Shown: one piece after another, positions 8,352-16,029 of the stretch
Layout of the letters: each line of letters opens with the position of its first letter
Position numbering within the stretch: position 1 is the stretch's first letter
Assembly: GCA_041396245.1 (NCBI GenBank)
Contig: JAWKYW010000007.1
Coordinates: 62,001-126,000 of the forward strand
DNA: 64,000 nt
DNA from: Desulfobacillus sp041396245
GTDB taxonomy: Bacteria > Pseudomonadota > Gammaproteobacteria > Burkholderiales > Rhodocyclaceae
Reading direction: 5' to 3'
Position numbers and translations under genes: made by a program
The notes under the pieces: generated by a model
Databases searched by the model: none
What the model was told of the DNA's origin: nothing
The model's input: only the letters and a program-made list of their open reading frames with translations

Positions 8352-9580
8352 CTCGAATGAAACGCATCGCCCTGTTCGCAGCGGTCCTCGGCGCGCTGGG
8401 CCTCGGCTATTTCGCCTTCCAGAAGCAGGGCGCCACCGATCCCGAGAAGCGCTACAAGACGCAGGCGCTGGCCAAGGGCGACGTCACCCAGACCGTCTCC
8501 GCCAACGGCACGCTCAACCCGGTGACGCTGGTCAGCGTCGGCACCCAGGTCTCGGGCACCGTGAAGAAGCTGCATGTTGACTTCAACGACCAGGTCAAGG
8601 CCGGCCAGGTCCTCGCCGAACTCGACGACGCCATCTACTCGGCCCAGGTGCGCCAGAGCGATGCCAGCGTCGCCAGCGCACTGGCCTCGCTGCAGCTCGC
8701 GCGCGCGAACGAGGCCCGGATGAAGTCGCTCTTCCAGCAGGAGTACGTCTCGCGCCAGGAACTCGACCAGGCGGTGCAGGCGCGCGCCGCGGCCGAGGCG
8801 CAGGCGCGGCTGACCCGGGCGCAGAACGACCGCGACCGCGCCAACCTCGGCTACTCGGTGATCCGCTCGCCGGTATCCGGCGTGGTGGTCGACCGCCAGA
8901 TCGATGTCGGCCAGACCGTCGCCGCCAGCTTCCAGACGCCGACGCTGTTCAAGATCGCGCAGGACCTGACGCGGATGCAGATCTACACCACCTTCGCCGA
9001 GGCCGACATCGGCGCCATCCGCGTCGGCCAGCCGGTGCGCTTCAACGTCGACGCCTTCCCCAACCGCAGCTTCAGCGGCAAGGTGAAGCAGGTCCGCCTC
9101 AATCCGACGACGCAGCAGAACGTCGTCACTTACAACGTCGTGGTCGCCGTGGAGAACCCGGAGCAGGTTCTGCTGCCCGGCATGACGGCCTATGTCAGCA
9201 TTGCCGTGGCGCAGAAAAAGGATGTGCTGCTGGTGCCGAACACGGCGCTGCGCTTCAAGCCGGCCGAGGCCGACAAGGTCGTCATGGCCGGCGGGAAGGC
9301 CAACGGCGAGCCCGCGAAGTCCGCGAACGGCAGCCGCCCCGGCGGCCAGCCGGGAGCAGCCGGCGAGAAGCGCCGACGCGACAGCGGCAGCGGCACGGTG
9401 TATGTCCTCGCCGGCGGCGAAGTCAGGCAGGTCAAGGTCGGCACCGGCATCACGGATTCCCGATTCACAGAGGTCGCCGGCGAAGAACTGAAGGAAGGCG
9501 ATCGCGTAATCGTCGGCGAAGCCCTGCCGAACTCGTCCGCACCCGCTTCGTCCAGCACGTTCCGCCTGAGGATGTTCTGA
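8348..9580 (+). CDS. macA: MacA-like periplasmic adaptor (membrane fusion protein)
   Basis: The 410-residue RND/MacA-type adaptor links the inner-membrane ABC transporter to the TolC channel. It has an N-terminal membrane anchor (about 6-22) and a lipoyl half-motif (SVGTQVSGTVKKLHVDFNDQVKAGQVL). A coiled-coil hairpin follows (about 95-165), then a second lipoyl half (IRSPVSGVVVDRQIDVGQTVAAS), beta-barrel and membrane-proximal domains. A polar Gly/Arg-rich insertion lies at about 310-345. The start overlaps the upstream stop, and its own stop overlaps the ATPase start (TGATG), indicating translational coupling. Confidence 0.9.
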   Translation: MTRMKRIALFAAVLGALGLGYFAFQKQGATDPEKRYKTQALAKGDVTQTVSANGTLNPVTLVSVGTQVSGTVKKLHVDFNDQVKAGQVLAELDDAIYSAQVRQSDASVASALASLQLARANEARMKSLFQQEYVSRQELDQAVQARAAAEAQARLTRAQNDRDRANLGYSVIRSPVSGVVVDRQIDVGQTVAASFQTPTLFKIAQDLTRMQIYTTFAEADIGAIRVGQPVRFNVDAFPNRSFSGKVKQVRLNPTTQQNVVTYNVVVAVENPEQVLLPGMTAYVSIAVAQKKDVLLVPNTALRFKPAEADKVVMAGGKANGEPAKSANGSRPGGQPGAAGEKRRRDSGSGTVYVLAGGEVRQVKVGTGITDSRFTEVAGEELKEGDRVIVGEALPNSSAPASSSTFRLRMF

Positions 9581-10551
9581 TGAGCGTCCCCGCCGGGCCG
9601 CGCCCTGGGGGGCAGGCGAAGCCGCCCCGAGGAAGTACTCCTGGGGTGCCCCAAGGGGGCGCAGCTAAAGACGTGGAGCGGGCACAGCCCGCGAACAATC
9701 GTCACCCCCTTCCCCGGGAAGGGGGGCGGGGGGAAGGGTGTGCCGAGGTCATCCGTGCGGAATCGCTGTCGAAGGCCTACAACACCGCGGCCGGGCCATT
9801 CCAGGCGCTGAAGGATGTCAACCTGACCATTCTGTCCGGCGAGTTCGTCGCCATCATGGGACCTTCCGGCTCGGGCAAGTCGACTTTCATGAACATCCTC
9901 GGCTGCCTCGACCGGCCCAGCGAGGGCCGCTACTACCTGTCGGGGAAAAACGTGGCCGATCTCGGCAAGGACGAGACGGCGCAGCTTCGCAACGGCACCA
10001 TCGGCTTCGTCTTCCAGGGCTTCAACCTGCTGCCGCGCATGAGCCTGGCCGACAACGTGGCGCTGCCCCTCGTCTACTCCGGCATCGGCCACGCCGAACG
10101 CCGCGAGCAGGCCCAGGCCATGCTCGACAAGGTCGGGCTCGGCGGCTATGCCGACTCGCTGCCCAGCCGCATCTCCGGCGGCCAGCAGCAGCGCGTCGCC
10201 ATCGCCCGGGCGCTGGCGAACCGGCCCAGCCTGATCCTCGCCGACGAGCCCACCGGCAACCTCGACAGCCATACCAGCCACGACATCATGAGCGTGTTCC
10301 GCACGCTCAATGAGGAGGGCATCACCATCGTCCTCATCACCCACGAGCCCGACATCGCGGCCTTCGCCCGGCGCCAGGTGCGCTTCCTCGACGGCGAGAT
10401 CGTGCACGACGCGCCCACCGGGCCGCAGCACGCCTTGCCGAGCGAAGCGAGCACCCGTCACCCCCTTCCCGGGGAAGGGGGACAGGGGGATGGCACTTCC
10501 TTTCACCCCCTTCCCCAAGAAGGGGGACGGGGGGAAGGACCACCATGCTAG
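9580..10551 (+). CDS. MacB/LolD-type ABC transporter ATPase with repeat-derived ends
   Basis: The ABC ATPase has Walker A GPSGSGKST, Q-loop FVFQGFNLLPR, signature SGGQQQRVAIARAL, Walker B LILADEPTGNLD and the H-loop in LITHEPD. In canonical MacB this domain is fused to the permease; here it is a separate protein of 323 residues. The first 56 or so residues and the last 40 or so are not ABC sequence but translated GC-rich palindromic repeats (HPLPREGGRGEG, HPLPGEGGQG and HPLPQEGGRG). No alternative in-frame ATG/GTG start was found between the repeat and the domain. It overlaps the permease gene by 7 bp. Confidence 0.88.
   Translation: MSVPAGPRPGGQAKPPRGSTPGVPQGGAAKDVERAQPANNRHPLPREGGRGEGCAEVIRAESLSKAYNTAAGPFQALKDVNLTILSGEFVAIMGPSGSGKSTFMNILGCLDRPSEGRYYLSGKNVADLGKDETAQLRNGTIGFVFQGFNLLPRMSLADNVALPLVYSGIGHAERREQAQAMLDKVGLGGYADSLPSRISGGQQQRVAIARALANRPSLILADEPTGNLDSHTSHDIMSVFRTLNEEGITIVLITHEPDIAAFARRQVRFLDGEIVHDAPTGPQHALPSEASTRHPLPGEGGQGDGTSFHPLPQEGGRGEGPPC
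9702..9734 (+). repeat. CCCCCTTCCCC-type palindromic repeat, copy 1 (inside ATPase N-terminal coding region)
   Basis: The unit TCACCCCCTTCCCCGGGAAG, followed by a G-rich half, forms a palindrome. It is read in frame as HPLPREGGRGEG. Two related copies lie at 10458-10490 and 10503-10534. Confidence 0.85.
10458..10534 (+). repeat. CCCCCTTCCCC-type palindromic repeats, copies 2 and 3 (inside ATPase C-terminal coding region)
   Basis: Two tandem copies (10458-10490 and 10503-10534) of the same palindrome found at 9702-9734 are read in frame as HPLPGEGGQG and HPLPQEGGRG. The third copy supplies GGGGAAGGA, the probable ribosome-binding site of the permease gene. Confidence 0.85.
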
Positions 10552-11765
10552 GCGCCATGCTCCACGAAGCCTGGCGCGCGATGGGCGCCAACCGCCTGCG
10601 CACGCTGCTGACCATGCTCGGCATGGTGATCGGCGTCGGCGCCGTGGTGCTGATGATGGCCATCGGCCAGGGCGCGCAATACGCCGTGGCGCAGACCATC
10701 AACTCGATGGGCAGCAACATTTTCGTGGTGCTCTCCGGTTTCACCGCGACCGGCGGCGTCCGCCACGGCAGCGGCAACGCGCCGACGCTCACCGTCGCCG
10801 ACGCCAACGCCATCGCCGAACTGGACGGCGTCGACACCGTCGCCCCGGTGCACTGGGGCTCGGTACAGATGGTGCATGGCTCGAACAACTGGAATGCCTG
10901 GGTGCAGGCCACCACGCCGAGCTACCTCGACGCGCGCTCCTGGCCGCTGGCGGAGGGCGCCAGCTTCACCGATTCCGACGTGCGCGCCGCCACCCGGGTG
11001 GCGCTGGTCGGCCGCACCGTCGCGCAGAACCTGTTCGGCGACGAGAACCCGGTCGGCAAGACCTTCCGCATCGGCCTGGCGCCGTTCGTCGTCCTCGGCG
11101 TGCTGGCGCCGAAGGGACAGAACCTGGACGGGCGCGACCAGGACGACCTGGTGATCATGCCCATCACGACGGCCCAGCGCCGGGTGTTCGGCACGCCCTT
11201 TCAGGGCTCGGTGCGCCAGATCCTAGTCAAGGCCGGTTCGGCCGAGGCCATGCCGGCGGTGGAGAAAGCCATGGAAGCGCTGCTGCGCCAGCGCCACCGC
11301 CTGCGCGAGGGGGCCGACAACGACTTCACCATCCGCAACCTGACGGCCGTGGCCGACACCGCGGCGGAGACGACGCGCGTCATGTCGCTCCTGCTCGGCG
11401 CCATCGCCTCGGTATCCCTGCTGGTGGGCGGCATCGGCATCATGAACATCATGCTGGTCTCGGTCACCGAACGCACCCGCGAGATCGGCATCCGCATGGC
11501 GATCGGCGCACGCGAGCGCGACATCCTCGCCCAGTTCCTGCTCGAGGCCATCATCATTTCGGTGATCGGCTGCGCCATCGGCCTCTTCCTCGGCGTCGGC
11601 GGCGCCCTGCTGGTGAACCAGCTCGCGAAAATGACCGTCGTCGTCTCCGGCAGCTCCATTCTCACGGCCTTCGGCGTGGCCGCCGGCGTCGGCATCTTCT
11701 TCGGCTTCTATCCGGCGAAAAAGGCGGCGCGGCTCGACCCGATCGAGGCGCTGCGCTACCAATAA
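10545..11765 (+). CDS. MacB-like ABC transporter permease (FtsX/MacB-PCD family)
   Basis: The 406-residue inner-membrane protein has the MacB/LolC topology. TM1 is at about 20-42, a large periplasmic core domain at about 50-260, and three C-terminal TM segments at about 280-395. Family sequence LLTMLGMVIGVGAVVLMMAIG and VTERTREIGIRMAIGARERDI is present. GGAAGGA precedes the ATG. With the ATPase, MacA-like adaptor and TolC-like channel it forms a tripartite exporter; substrate unknown (macrolides, siderophores or lipids are possible from family knowledge). Confidence 0.92.
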   Translation: MLGAMLHEAWRAMGANRLRTLLTMLGMVIGVGAVVLMMAIGQGAQYAVAQTINSMGSNIFVVLSGFTATGGVRHGSGNAPTLTVADANAIAELDGVDTVAPVHWGSVQMVHGSNNWNAWVQATTPSYLDARSWPLAEGASFTDSDVRAATRVALVGRTVAQNLFGDENPVGKTFRIGLAPFVVLGVLAPKGQNLDGRDQDDLVIMPITTAQRRVFGTPFQGSVRQILVKAGSAEAMPAVEKAMEALLRQRHRLREGADNDFTIRNLTAVADTAAETTRVMSLLLGAIASVSLLVGGIGIMNIMLVSVTERTREIGIRMAIGARERDILAQFLLEAIIISVIGCAIGLFLGVGGALLVNQLAKMTVVVSGSSILTAFGVAAGVGIFFGFYPAKKAARLDPIEALRYQ

Positions 11766-11784
11766 ACACCAACCTAACCGCCCT

Positions 11785-11878
11785 CAACGCAAAGCGCGCA
11801 AAGACGCAAAGGCCGCAAAGAATCGGGGAAAAAGCTGTATTCCTTTGCGAACTTTGCGTCTTTGCGTCCTTTGCGTTG
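11785..11878. repeat. CGCAAAG iterated inverted repeat
   Basis: Two 36-nt arms (11785-11820 and 11843-11878) are inverted complements with only four mismatches, all at the two dinucleotide spacers. They are separated by 22 nt. Each arm holds four CGCAAAG units in the pattern CGCAAAG-NN-CGCAAAG-A-CGCAAAG-NN-CGCAAAG. It occupies the gap between the exporter operon and the CYTH-CHAD gene and could act as a bidirectional RNA hairpin. Confidence 0.85.
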
Positions 11879-11922
11879 GAAGAGGTTCAGAGTGTTCTTG
11901 ATTCGGCGATAATGTGTCCATC

Positions 11923-13428
11923 ATGGCTCTGGAAGTCGAGATCAAGTTGTCCCTGCCGGAATCGGCGCAGCGCGCCTTCCTGCGCCATCCGCTGCTGAAG
12001 CAGGCCGAACGGCTGCCGACGCGCAGGCTGGTCAATGTCTATTACGACACGCCCGACCTCGCCCTGCGCCGCCAGGGCATTGCCCTGCGCACGCGCCGGA
12101 TGGGGCGCGGCTGGCTGCAGACGGTAAAGTGCGCCGGGACGGCGAGCGGCGGCCTCGCCGTGCGGCCGGAGTGGGAGCAGCCCTATCTGGGGCGCTTCGA
12201 TTTCTCCGCCATCGATGACGCCGCAGTGCGCCGGCTGCTCGAAGGCCAGCACAGCCGCGCGCACCTCGAGCCGGCCTTCGAAACCGTCTTCACGCGCCGC
12301 GCCTGGCGCCTCGCGCCGGCGCCGGGCACCCGCGCCCTCCTCCTGCTCGACCGCGGCTGGGTCGCTGCGGACGGTCGGCGCGAGGCCCTTTCCGAGATCG
12401 AGATCGAGCTGGAGGCGGGCGAGGCGGCGGCGCTGTTCGACCTCGCCCTCGCCCTGGCCGCCGACCTGCCGCTGCGTCCCGAAATCCGCTCCAAGGCCGA
12501 ACGCGGCTTCCGCCTGCGCCTGGGCGAGCCGCTGCAACCGGCGAAGGCCCTCCCCTCCCCACTGGACGCTTCCCAGACCCCGCTGCAGGCCTTCCGCGGC
12601 CTGGCCGCCGCCTGCCTCGCCCAGCTGGAATGGAACGCGCTCGGCGCCGGCGAGGCGGATCCGGAATTCATCCACCAGATGCGCGTCGCCCTGCGCCGGC
12701 TGCGCTCGGCCCTGCGCACCTTCCGCAAGGCGCTGCCGGAAGGCTTCGAGCAGGCCGTGGCGCCGCCCCTGCGGGCGCTGTCGCGCACCCTCGGCAGCGC
12801 CCGCGACTGGGACGTGCTGGCCGGGGACATCATTGGGCCGGCCCAGGCAGCGTTTGCCGACGACGCGCGACTGGCGGCGCTGGCGCAAGCCGTCGAGCGG
12901 GCGCGCCGGCGGGCGCGCGAAGCCGTGGGCGAGGCGCTGGTCGCGCCGGACCATGCCCGCGTCCTGCTCGATTTCGGCGCCCGCCTGCAGCGCGCGGCCG
13001 CGGCGCCGCCCGCCGCGGCACCCGAAATGCTGACGGCCTTCGCCGCCCGCCGCCTGAACCGGCTGCACAAGAAGGCGCTGGCACTGGCCGAAGCCGCCGC
13101 CGGGGACGACCCCGCCAGCCTCCACGCCCTGCGCATCGGCGTCAAAAGGCTGCGCTACGCCATCGAATTCTTCGCCCCGCTCCACGGCGGGCGCGCAACG
13201 CGCAAGGCGCTCGCGTCCCTCACCGCGCTGCAGGACAGCCTCGGCGCGCTCAACGACCTCGCCCGCGCCGGCCCGCTGCTGGCGCAGTGCATGGACGACG
13301 ACCCGGCGCTGCGCGAGGCGGTGGCATTGGCCGGCGGCTGGCACGGCCCGCGCCACGCCGTCCTGCGCGGACTGACTTTTCGCGGCATCCGCCGCCTGCG
13401 CAAACTCGAACGATTCTGGAGAAACTGA
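11923..13428 (+). CDS. CYTH-CHAD domain protein (inorganic triphosphatase / polyphosphate-associated)
   Basis: The N-terminal CYTH domain carries the ExExK signature (EVEIKL, residues 4-8) and alternating charged strands to about residue 200. The CYTH family hydrolyses triphosphates such as PPPi. The C-terminal CHAD domain (about 220-500) is an Arg/His-rich helical bundle (HQMRVALRRLRSALRTFRK and HALRIGVKRLRYAIEFF), known to bind polyphosphate. The ATG at 11923 begins directly with the CYTH motif; a GTG at 11914 would add three residues. It is coupled to the sixA-like gene downstream. Confidence 0.92.
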   Translation: MALEVEIKLSLPESAQRAFLRHPLLKQAERLPTRRLVNVYYDTPDLALRRQGIALRTRRMGRGWLQTVKCAGTASGGLAVRPEWEQPYLGRFDFSAIDDAAVRRLLEGQHSRAHLEPAFETVFTRRAWRLAPAPGTRALLLLDRGWVAADGRREALSEIEIELEAGEAAALFDLALALAADLPLRPEIRSKAERGFRLRLGEPLQPAKALPSPLDASQTPLQAFRGLAAACLAQLEWNALGAGEADPEFIHQMRVALRRLRSALRTFRKALPEGFEQAVAPPLRALSRTLGSARDWDVLAGDIIGPAQAAFADDARLAALAQAVERARRRAREAVGEALVAPDHARVLLDFGARLQRAAAAPPAAAPEMLTAFAARRLNRLHKKALALAEAAAGDDPASLHALRIGVKRLRYAIEFFAPLHGGRATRKALASLTALQDSLGALNDLARAGPLLAQCMDDDPALREAVALAGGWHGPRHAVLRGLTFRGIRRLRKLERFWRN

Positions 13429-13457
13429 TGGCGCCCCCGGCAACGAACGAAGGAACG

Positions 13458-13910
13458 ATGGACCTCATCCTCTGGCGCCACGCCGAGGCCGAGGACGGCC
13501 TGCCCGACGCCAAGCGCAAGCTCACCGCGCGCGGCCGCAAGCAGGCGAAACAGGTGGCGCGCTGGCTCGGCAAGCGCCTGCCCGCCGGCGCCCGCATCCT
13601 CGCCAGCCCCGCCGTCCGCGCCGTGCAGACGGCCGAAGCGCTCGGCCTGCCCTTCGACACGCCAGGCAAGCTCGGCCCGGGCGCCAGCGCCGCCAGCCTG
13701 CTCGGCGCCGCCGGCTGGCCCCATGCCGGCGGCACCGTGGTCATCGTCGGCCACCAGCCGACGCTGGGCCGCGCCGCGGCGCAGCTGCTTACCGGGGACG
13801 CCGCCGAATGGAGCGTGCGCAAGGGTGCGCTCTGGTGGTTCTCCCGGCGGCTGCGCGGCGGCCAGGTGGAGACCGTGCTGCGCGCGGTGATCGCACCCGA
13901 TCTGGTGTGA
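13458..13910 (+). CDS. sixA: Phosphohistidine phosphatase SixA-like
   Basis: This is a small histidine-phosphatase-superfamily protein of 150 residues with the catalytic RH motif WRHAEAED (Arg7-His8) and the second His in VGHQPTLG, typical of SixA. The family dephosphorylates phosphohistidine; in E. coli the target is the phosphotransferase protein NPr. AAGGA sits before the ATG at 13458. A further in-frame ATG at 13428 overlaps the upstream stop (TGATG) and would add ten residues. Proximity to CYTH-CHAD suggests phosphate-metabolism coupling, which is inference. Confidence 0.87.
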   Translation: MDLILWRHAEAEDGLPDAKRKLTARGRKQAKQVARWLGKRLPAGARILASPAVRAVQTAEALGLPFDTPGKLGPGASAASLLGAAGWPHAGGTVVIVGHQPTLGRAAAQLLTGDAAEWSVRKGALWWFSRRLRGGQVETVLRAVIAPDLV

Positions 13911-13924
13911 TTGATCGCACCCTT

Positions 13925-14170
13925 ATGAAAACGACTATCGAGATATCCGACGCCCTTCTAGAGCAGGCGCGCCGGCTCGCCGCACGAGAGCACACCACAC
14001 TGGGCGCCCTCGTCGAACAGGGCTTGCGCAATGTTATCGCCGAAAGGAACCAATCCGCGGAATTCTGCCTTCGCCGTGCCGGTTCCAAGGGAAATGGACT
14101 CCAGCCCAGTATGCGGGATACCGGTTGGGACCGCCTGCGTGAAATGGCTTACGAGGGCTGCAGCAAATGA
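13925..14170 (+). CDS. VapB-type antitoxin-like protein (DUF2191 family), no toxin partner seen
   Basis: The 81-residue protein begins MKTTIEISDALLEQARRLA, the ribbon-helix-helix type N-terminus of VapB/DUF2191 antitoxins. The C-terminal part (RDTGWDRLREMAYEGCSK) resembles the toxin-binding tail. The following short frame from 14167 encodes only 17 residues without PIN-domain features, so no VapC toxin is present. Base composition here is lower in GC than its neighbours, consistent with acquired DNA. It may be a remnant or an orphan antitoxin. Confidence 0.7.
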   Translation: MKTTIEISDALLEQARRLAAREHTTLGALVEQGLRNVIAERNQSAEFCLRRAGSKGNGLQPSMRDTGWDRLREMAYEGCSK

Positions 14171-14197
14171 TCGACGCCGACATCTATCGAGACGGCG

Positions 14198-14881
14198 ATG
14201 AGCAAATCGATGCCTACTGACATCCTCTTCGACCTCGACGGCACCCTGATCGACTCCTCGCCGGGCATCCTTGCCTCCTTCGCCCGCGTGCTGGCGGCGC
14301 ACGGCCTCGCGCCGGCGGTGCCTCTCGAAGCCTCGCTGATCGGCCCGCCGCTGGCGGTGACGCTCGCGCAGGTGAGCGGCACCGATGACGAGGTTTTGCT
14401 CGGGCATCTGGTCGAGGCGTTCAAGGCCGACTACGACAGCGAAGGCTACCGCTCCACGGATATCTTCCCCAGCGTGGCGGAATGGCTGGCGCAACTGGCG
14501 TCGGCCGGACATCGGCTTTACATCGTCACCAACAAGCGCATGGTGCCGACACGCAAGATCCTCGAGGCGCTCGGTCTGGCGCAGCACTTCGTCGGCATCC
14601 ACACCCGCGATGAGACCGCGCCGCCGGCCTCGTCGAAGGCCGCCGTCACGGCCCGCCTCCTTGCCCGCTACGCCATCGACCCGGCACGCGCCTGTTTCGT
14701 CGGCGACTCCGACGAGGACGCCGCCGCCGCGCGGGAGAGCGGCTTGCGCTTCATCCACGCCAACTATGGCTACGGCGCCGCCGGGATCAAAACCGACAGC
14801 CTGCGCCTCGACCGCTTCGCGGACCTGCCCGATCTCATCAAGAAATTGGAAGATAGTCTTGACTATTATCCACAGTCATAG
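14198..14881 (+). CDS. HAD-superfamily hydrolase, phosphoglycolate phosphatase-like
   Basis: The 227-residue protein has HAD motif I DLDGT (Asp12, Asp14) and a helical cap domain (about 20-90). Motif II is at YIVTNK, motif III is a Lys in ASSKAA and motif IV is FVGDSDEDAAAA. The closest resemblance is to Gph-like phosphatases of subfamily IA. The substrate cannot be assigned from sequence. In-frame starts at 14198 and 14210 are both possible. The last codons (DSLDYYPQS) overlap the palindrome upstream of the next gene. Confidence 0.85.
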   Translation: MSKSMPTDILFDLDGTLIDSSPGILASFARVLAAHGLAPAVPLEASLIGPPLAVTLAQVSGTDDEVLLGHLVEAFKADYDSEGYRSTDIFPSVAEWLAQLASAGHRLYIVTNKRMVPTRKILEALGLAQHFVGIHTRDETAPPASSKAAVTARLLARYAIDPARACFVGDSDEDAAAARESGLRFIHANYGYGAAGIKTDSLRLDRFADLPDLIKKLEDSLDYYPQS

Positions 14882-14890
14882 AAAATAGTC
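14853..14890. promoter_or_regulatory. Palindromic site with repeated half before the AAA ATPase gene
   Basis: ATAGTC-TT-GACTAT (14853-14866) is a perfect short inverted repeat, and a third half-site, AATAGTC, lies at 14884-14890, immediately before the ATPase start. The arrangement suggests an operator, possibly autoregulatory. Confidence 0.4.
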
Positions 14891-14893
14891 AGA

Positions 14894-16027
14894 ATGCAGC
14901 GCTACCTCAATTCCGTCGTGCGGACCGATCTCGGCCGCAAGATGGTCTTTCTCACGGGCCCCCGGCAGGTCGGCAAGACCACGCTTGCCAAGGCATTGAT
15001 GGCAGAGTACCCGCGAGCCCAGTACCTCAACTGGGATGTCGCCAACGACCGCAGGATGCTGATCGGGCAGACCTGGAGTCCGCGAGCAAGTCTGGTCATC
15101 CTCGACGAGATCCACAAGATGCGCGACTGGAAGGCCTATCTCAAGGGCGCCTTCGACGGACGGACGGACGGCCAGGCCATCCTCGTCACGGGCAGCGCCC
15201 GCCTCGACACTTTCCGCCAGTCGGGCGAATCGCTGGCGGGACGCTACTTCGCGCTGCGCCTGCACCCGATCTCGGTGCACGAATGGTGCCAGACATCGGG
15301 CGCCACGCCGGACGCCGCCCTGGATAGGCTGCTCGAACGGGGAGGCTTCCCGGAGCCTTTTCTCGCCGAGCAACCCGCCGATGCGGAGCGCTGGCGCAAC
15401 CAGTATCTGGAAGACCTGGTCCGCGAGGACATCCTCGAATTCTCGCGCATCCACGAGTTGCGGGCCATGCGCCTGTTCGTCGACATGCTGCGCGAGCGGG
15501 TCGGCTCGCCGCTCTCCCTTGCCTCGCTCGCCCGCGACCTGCAGCTGTCGCCGACCACACTGGGCAAGTACCTCGGCATTCTGGAGGCGCTGTTCATCAT
15601 CTTCGTCGTGCGGCCGTTTCATGGCAACATGGCCCGGGCCATCCTCAAGGAGCCGAAGGTGTATTTCTTCGATACCGGCCTGGTTCGCGCCGGCGAAGGC
15701 GCCCGCTTCGAGAACGCCTGCGCGGCCATGCTCCACAAGCATGTGCACTATCTTCAGGACGTGGCAGGGCGCCGGGTTTCCCTGCATTACGTCCGCGACA
15801 AGGAAGGGCGGGAAGTGGATTTCACGGTCTGCGAGAACGGCAAGCCGCTCGGCTTCGCCGAATGCAAGTTCGCCGACCCGGCCGTCACCCCCTTTCTTTC
15901 GACGCTCGCCGAACGCTTCCCGACGGCAGGCGCCGTCCAGCTCGTGCGCGATCTGCGCCAGCCGGAGCAGCGCGGGAGGGTCGCAGTCGAGCCGGCGGCG
16001 CGCTGGCTGGCGGAACTGGCCGCATAA
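14894..16027 (+). CDS. AAA+ ATPase with DUF4143 domain
   Basis: The 377-residue ATPase has Walker A GPRQVGKTT (22-30), Walker B VILDEIH (about 68-74) and a sensor segment LVTGSARLD. A C-terminal DUF4143 region (about 200-375) contains the PD-(D/E)xK-like segment GREVDFTVCENGKPLGFAECKF. These proteins are common, often mobile or variably present, and their physiological role is not established. A palindromic site precedes the start. The following polysaccharide transporter gene begins 2 bp after its stop, so it has been placed directly ahead of that operon. Confidence 0.87.
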   Translation: MQRYLNSVVRTDLGRKMVFLTGPRQVGKTTLAKALMAEYPRAQYLNWDVANDRRMLIGQTWSPRASLVILDEIHKMRDWKAYLKGAFDGRTDGQAILVTGSARLDTFRQSGESLAGRYFALRLHPISVHEWCQTSGATPDAALDRLLERGGFPEPFLAEQPADAERWRNQYLEDLVREDILEFSRIHELRAMRLFVDMLRERVGSPLSLASLARDLQLSPTTLGKYLGILEALFIIFVVRPFHGNMARAILKEPKVYFFDTGLVRAGEGARFENACAAMLHKHVHYLQDVAGRRVSLHYVRDKEGREVDFTVCENGKPLGFAECKFADPAVTPFLSTLAERFPTAGAVQLVRDLRQPEQRGRVAVEPAARWLAELAA

Positions 16028-16029
16028 CG

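Noticed and set aside
14167..14217. Remnant of a VapC toxin after the orphan antitoxin
   Set aside because: The short frame (17 codons) shows none of the expected PIN-domain N-terminal features.
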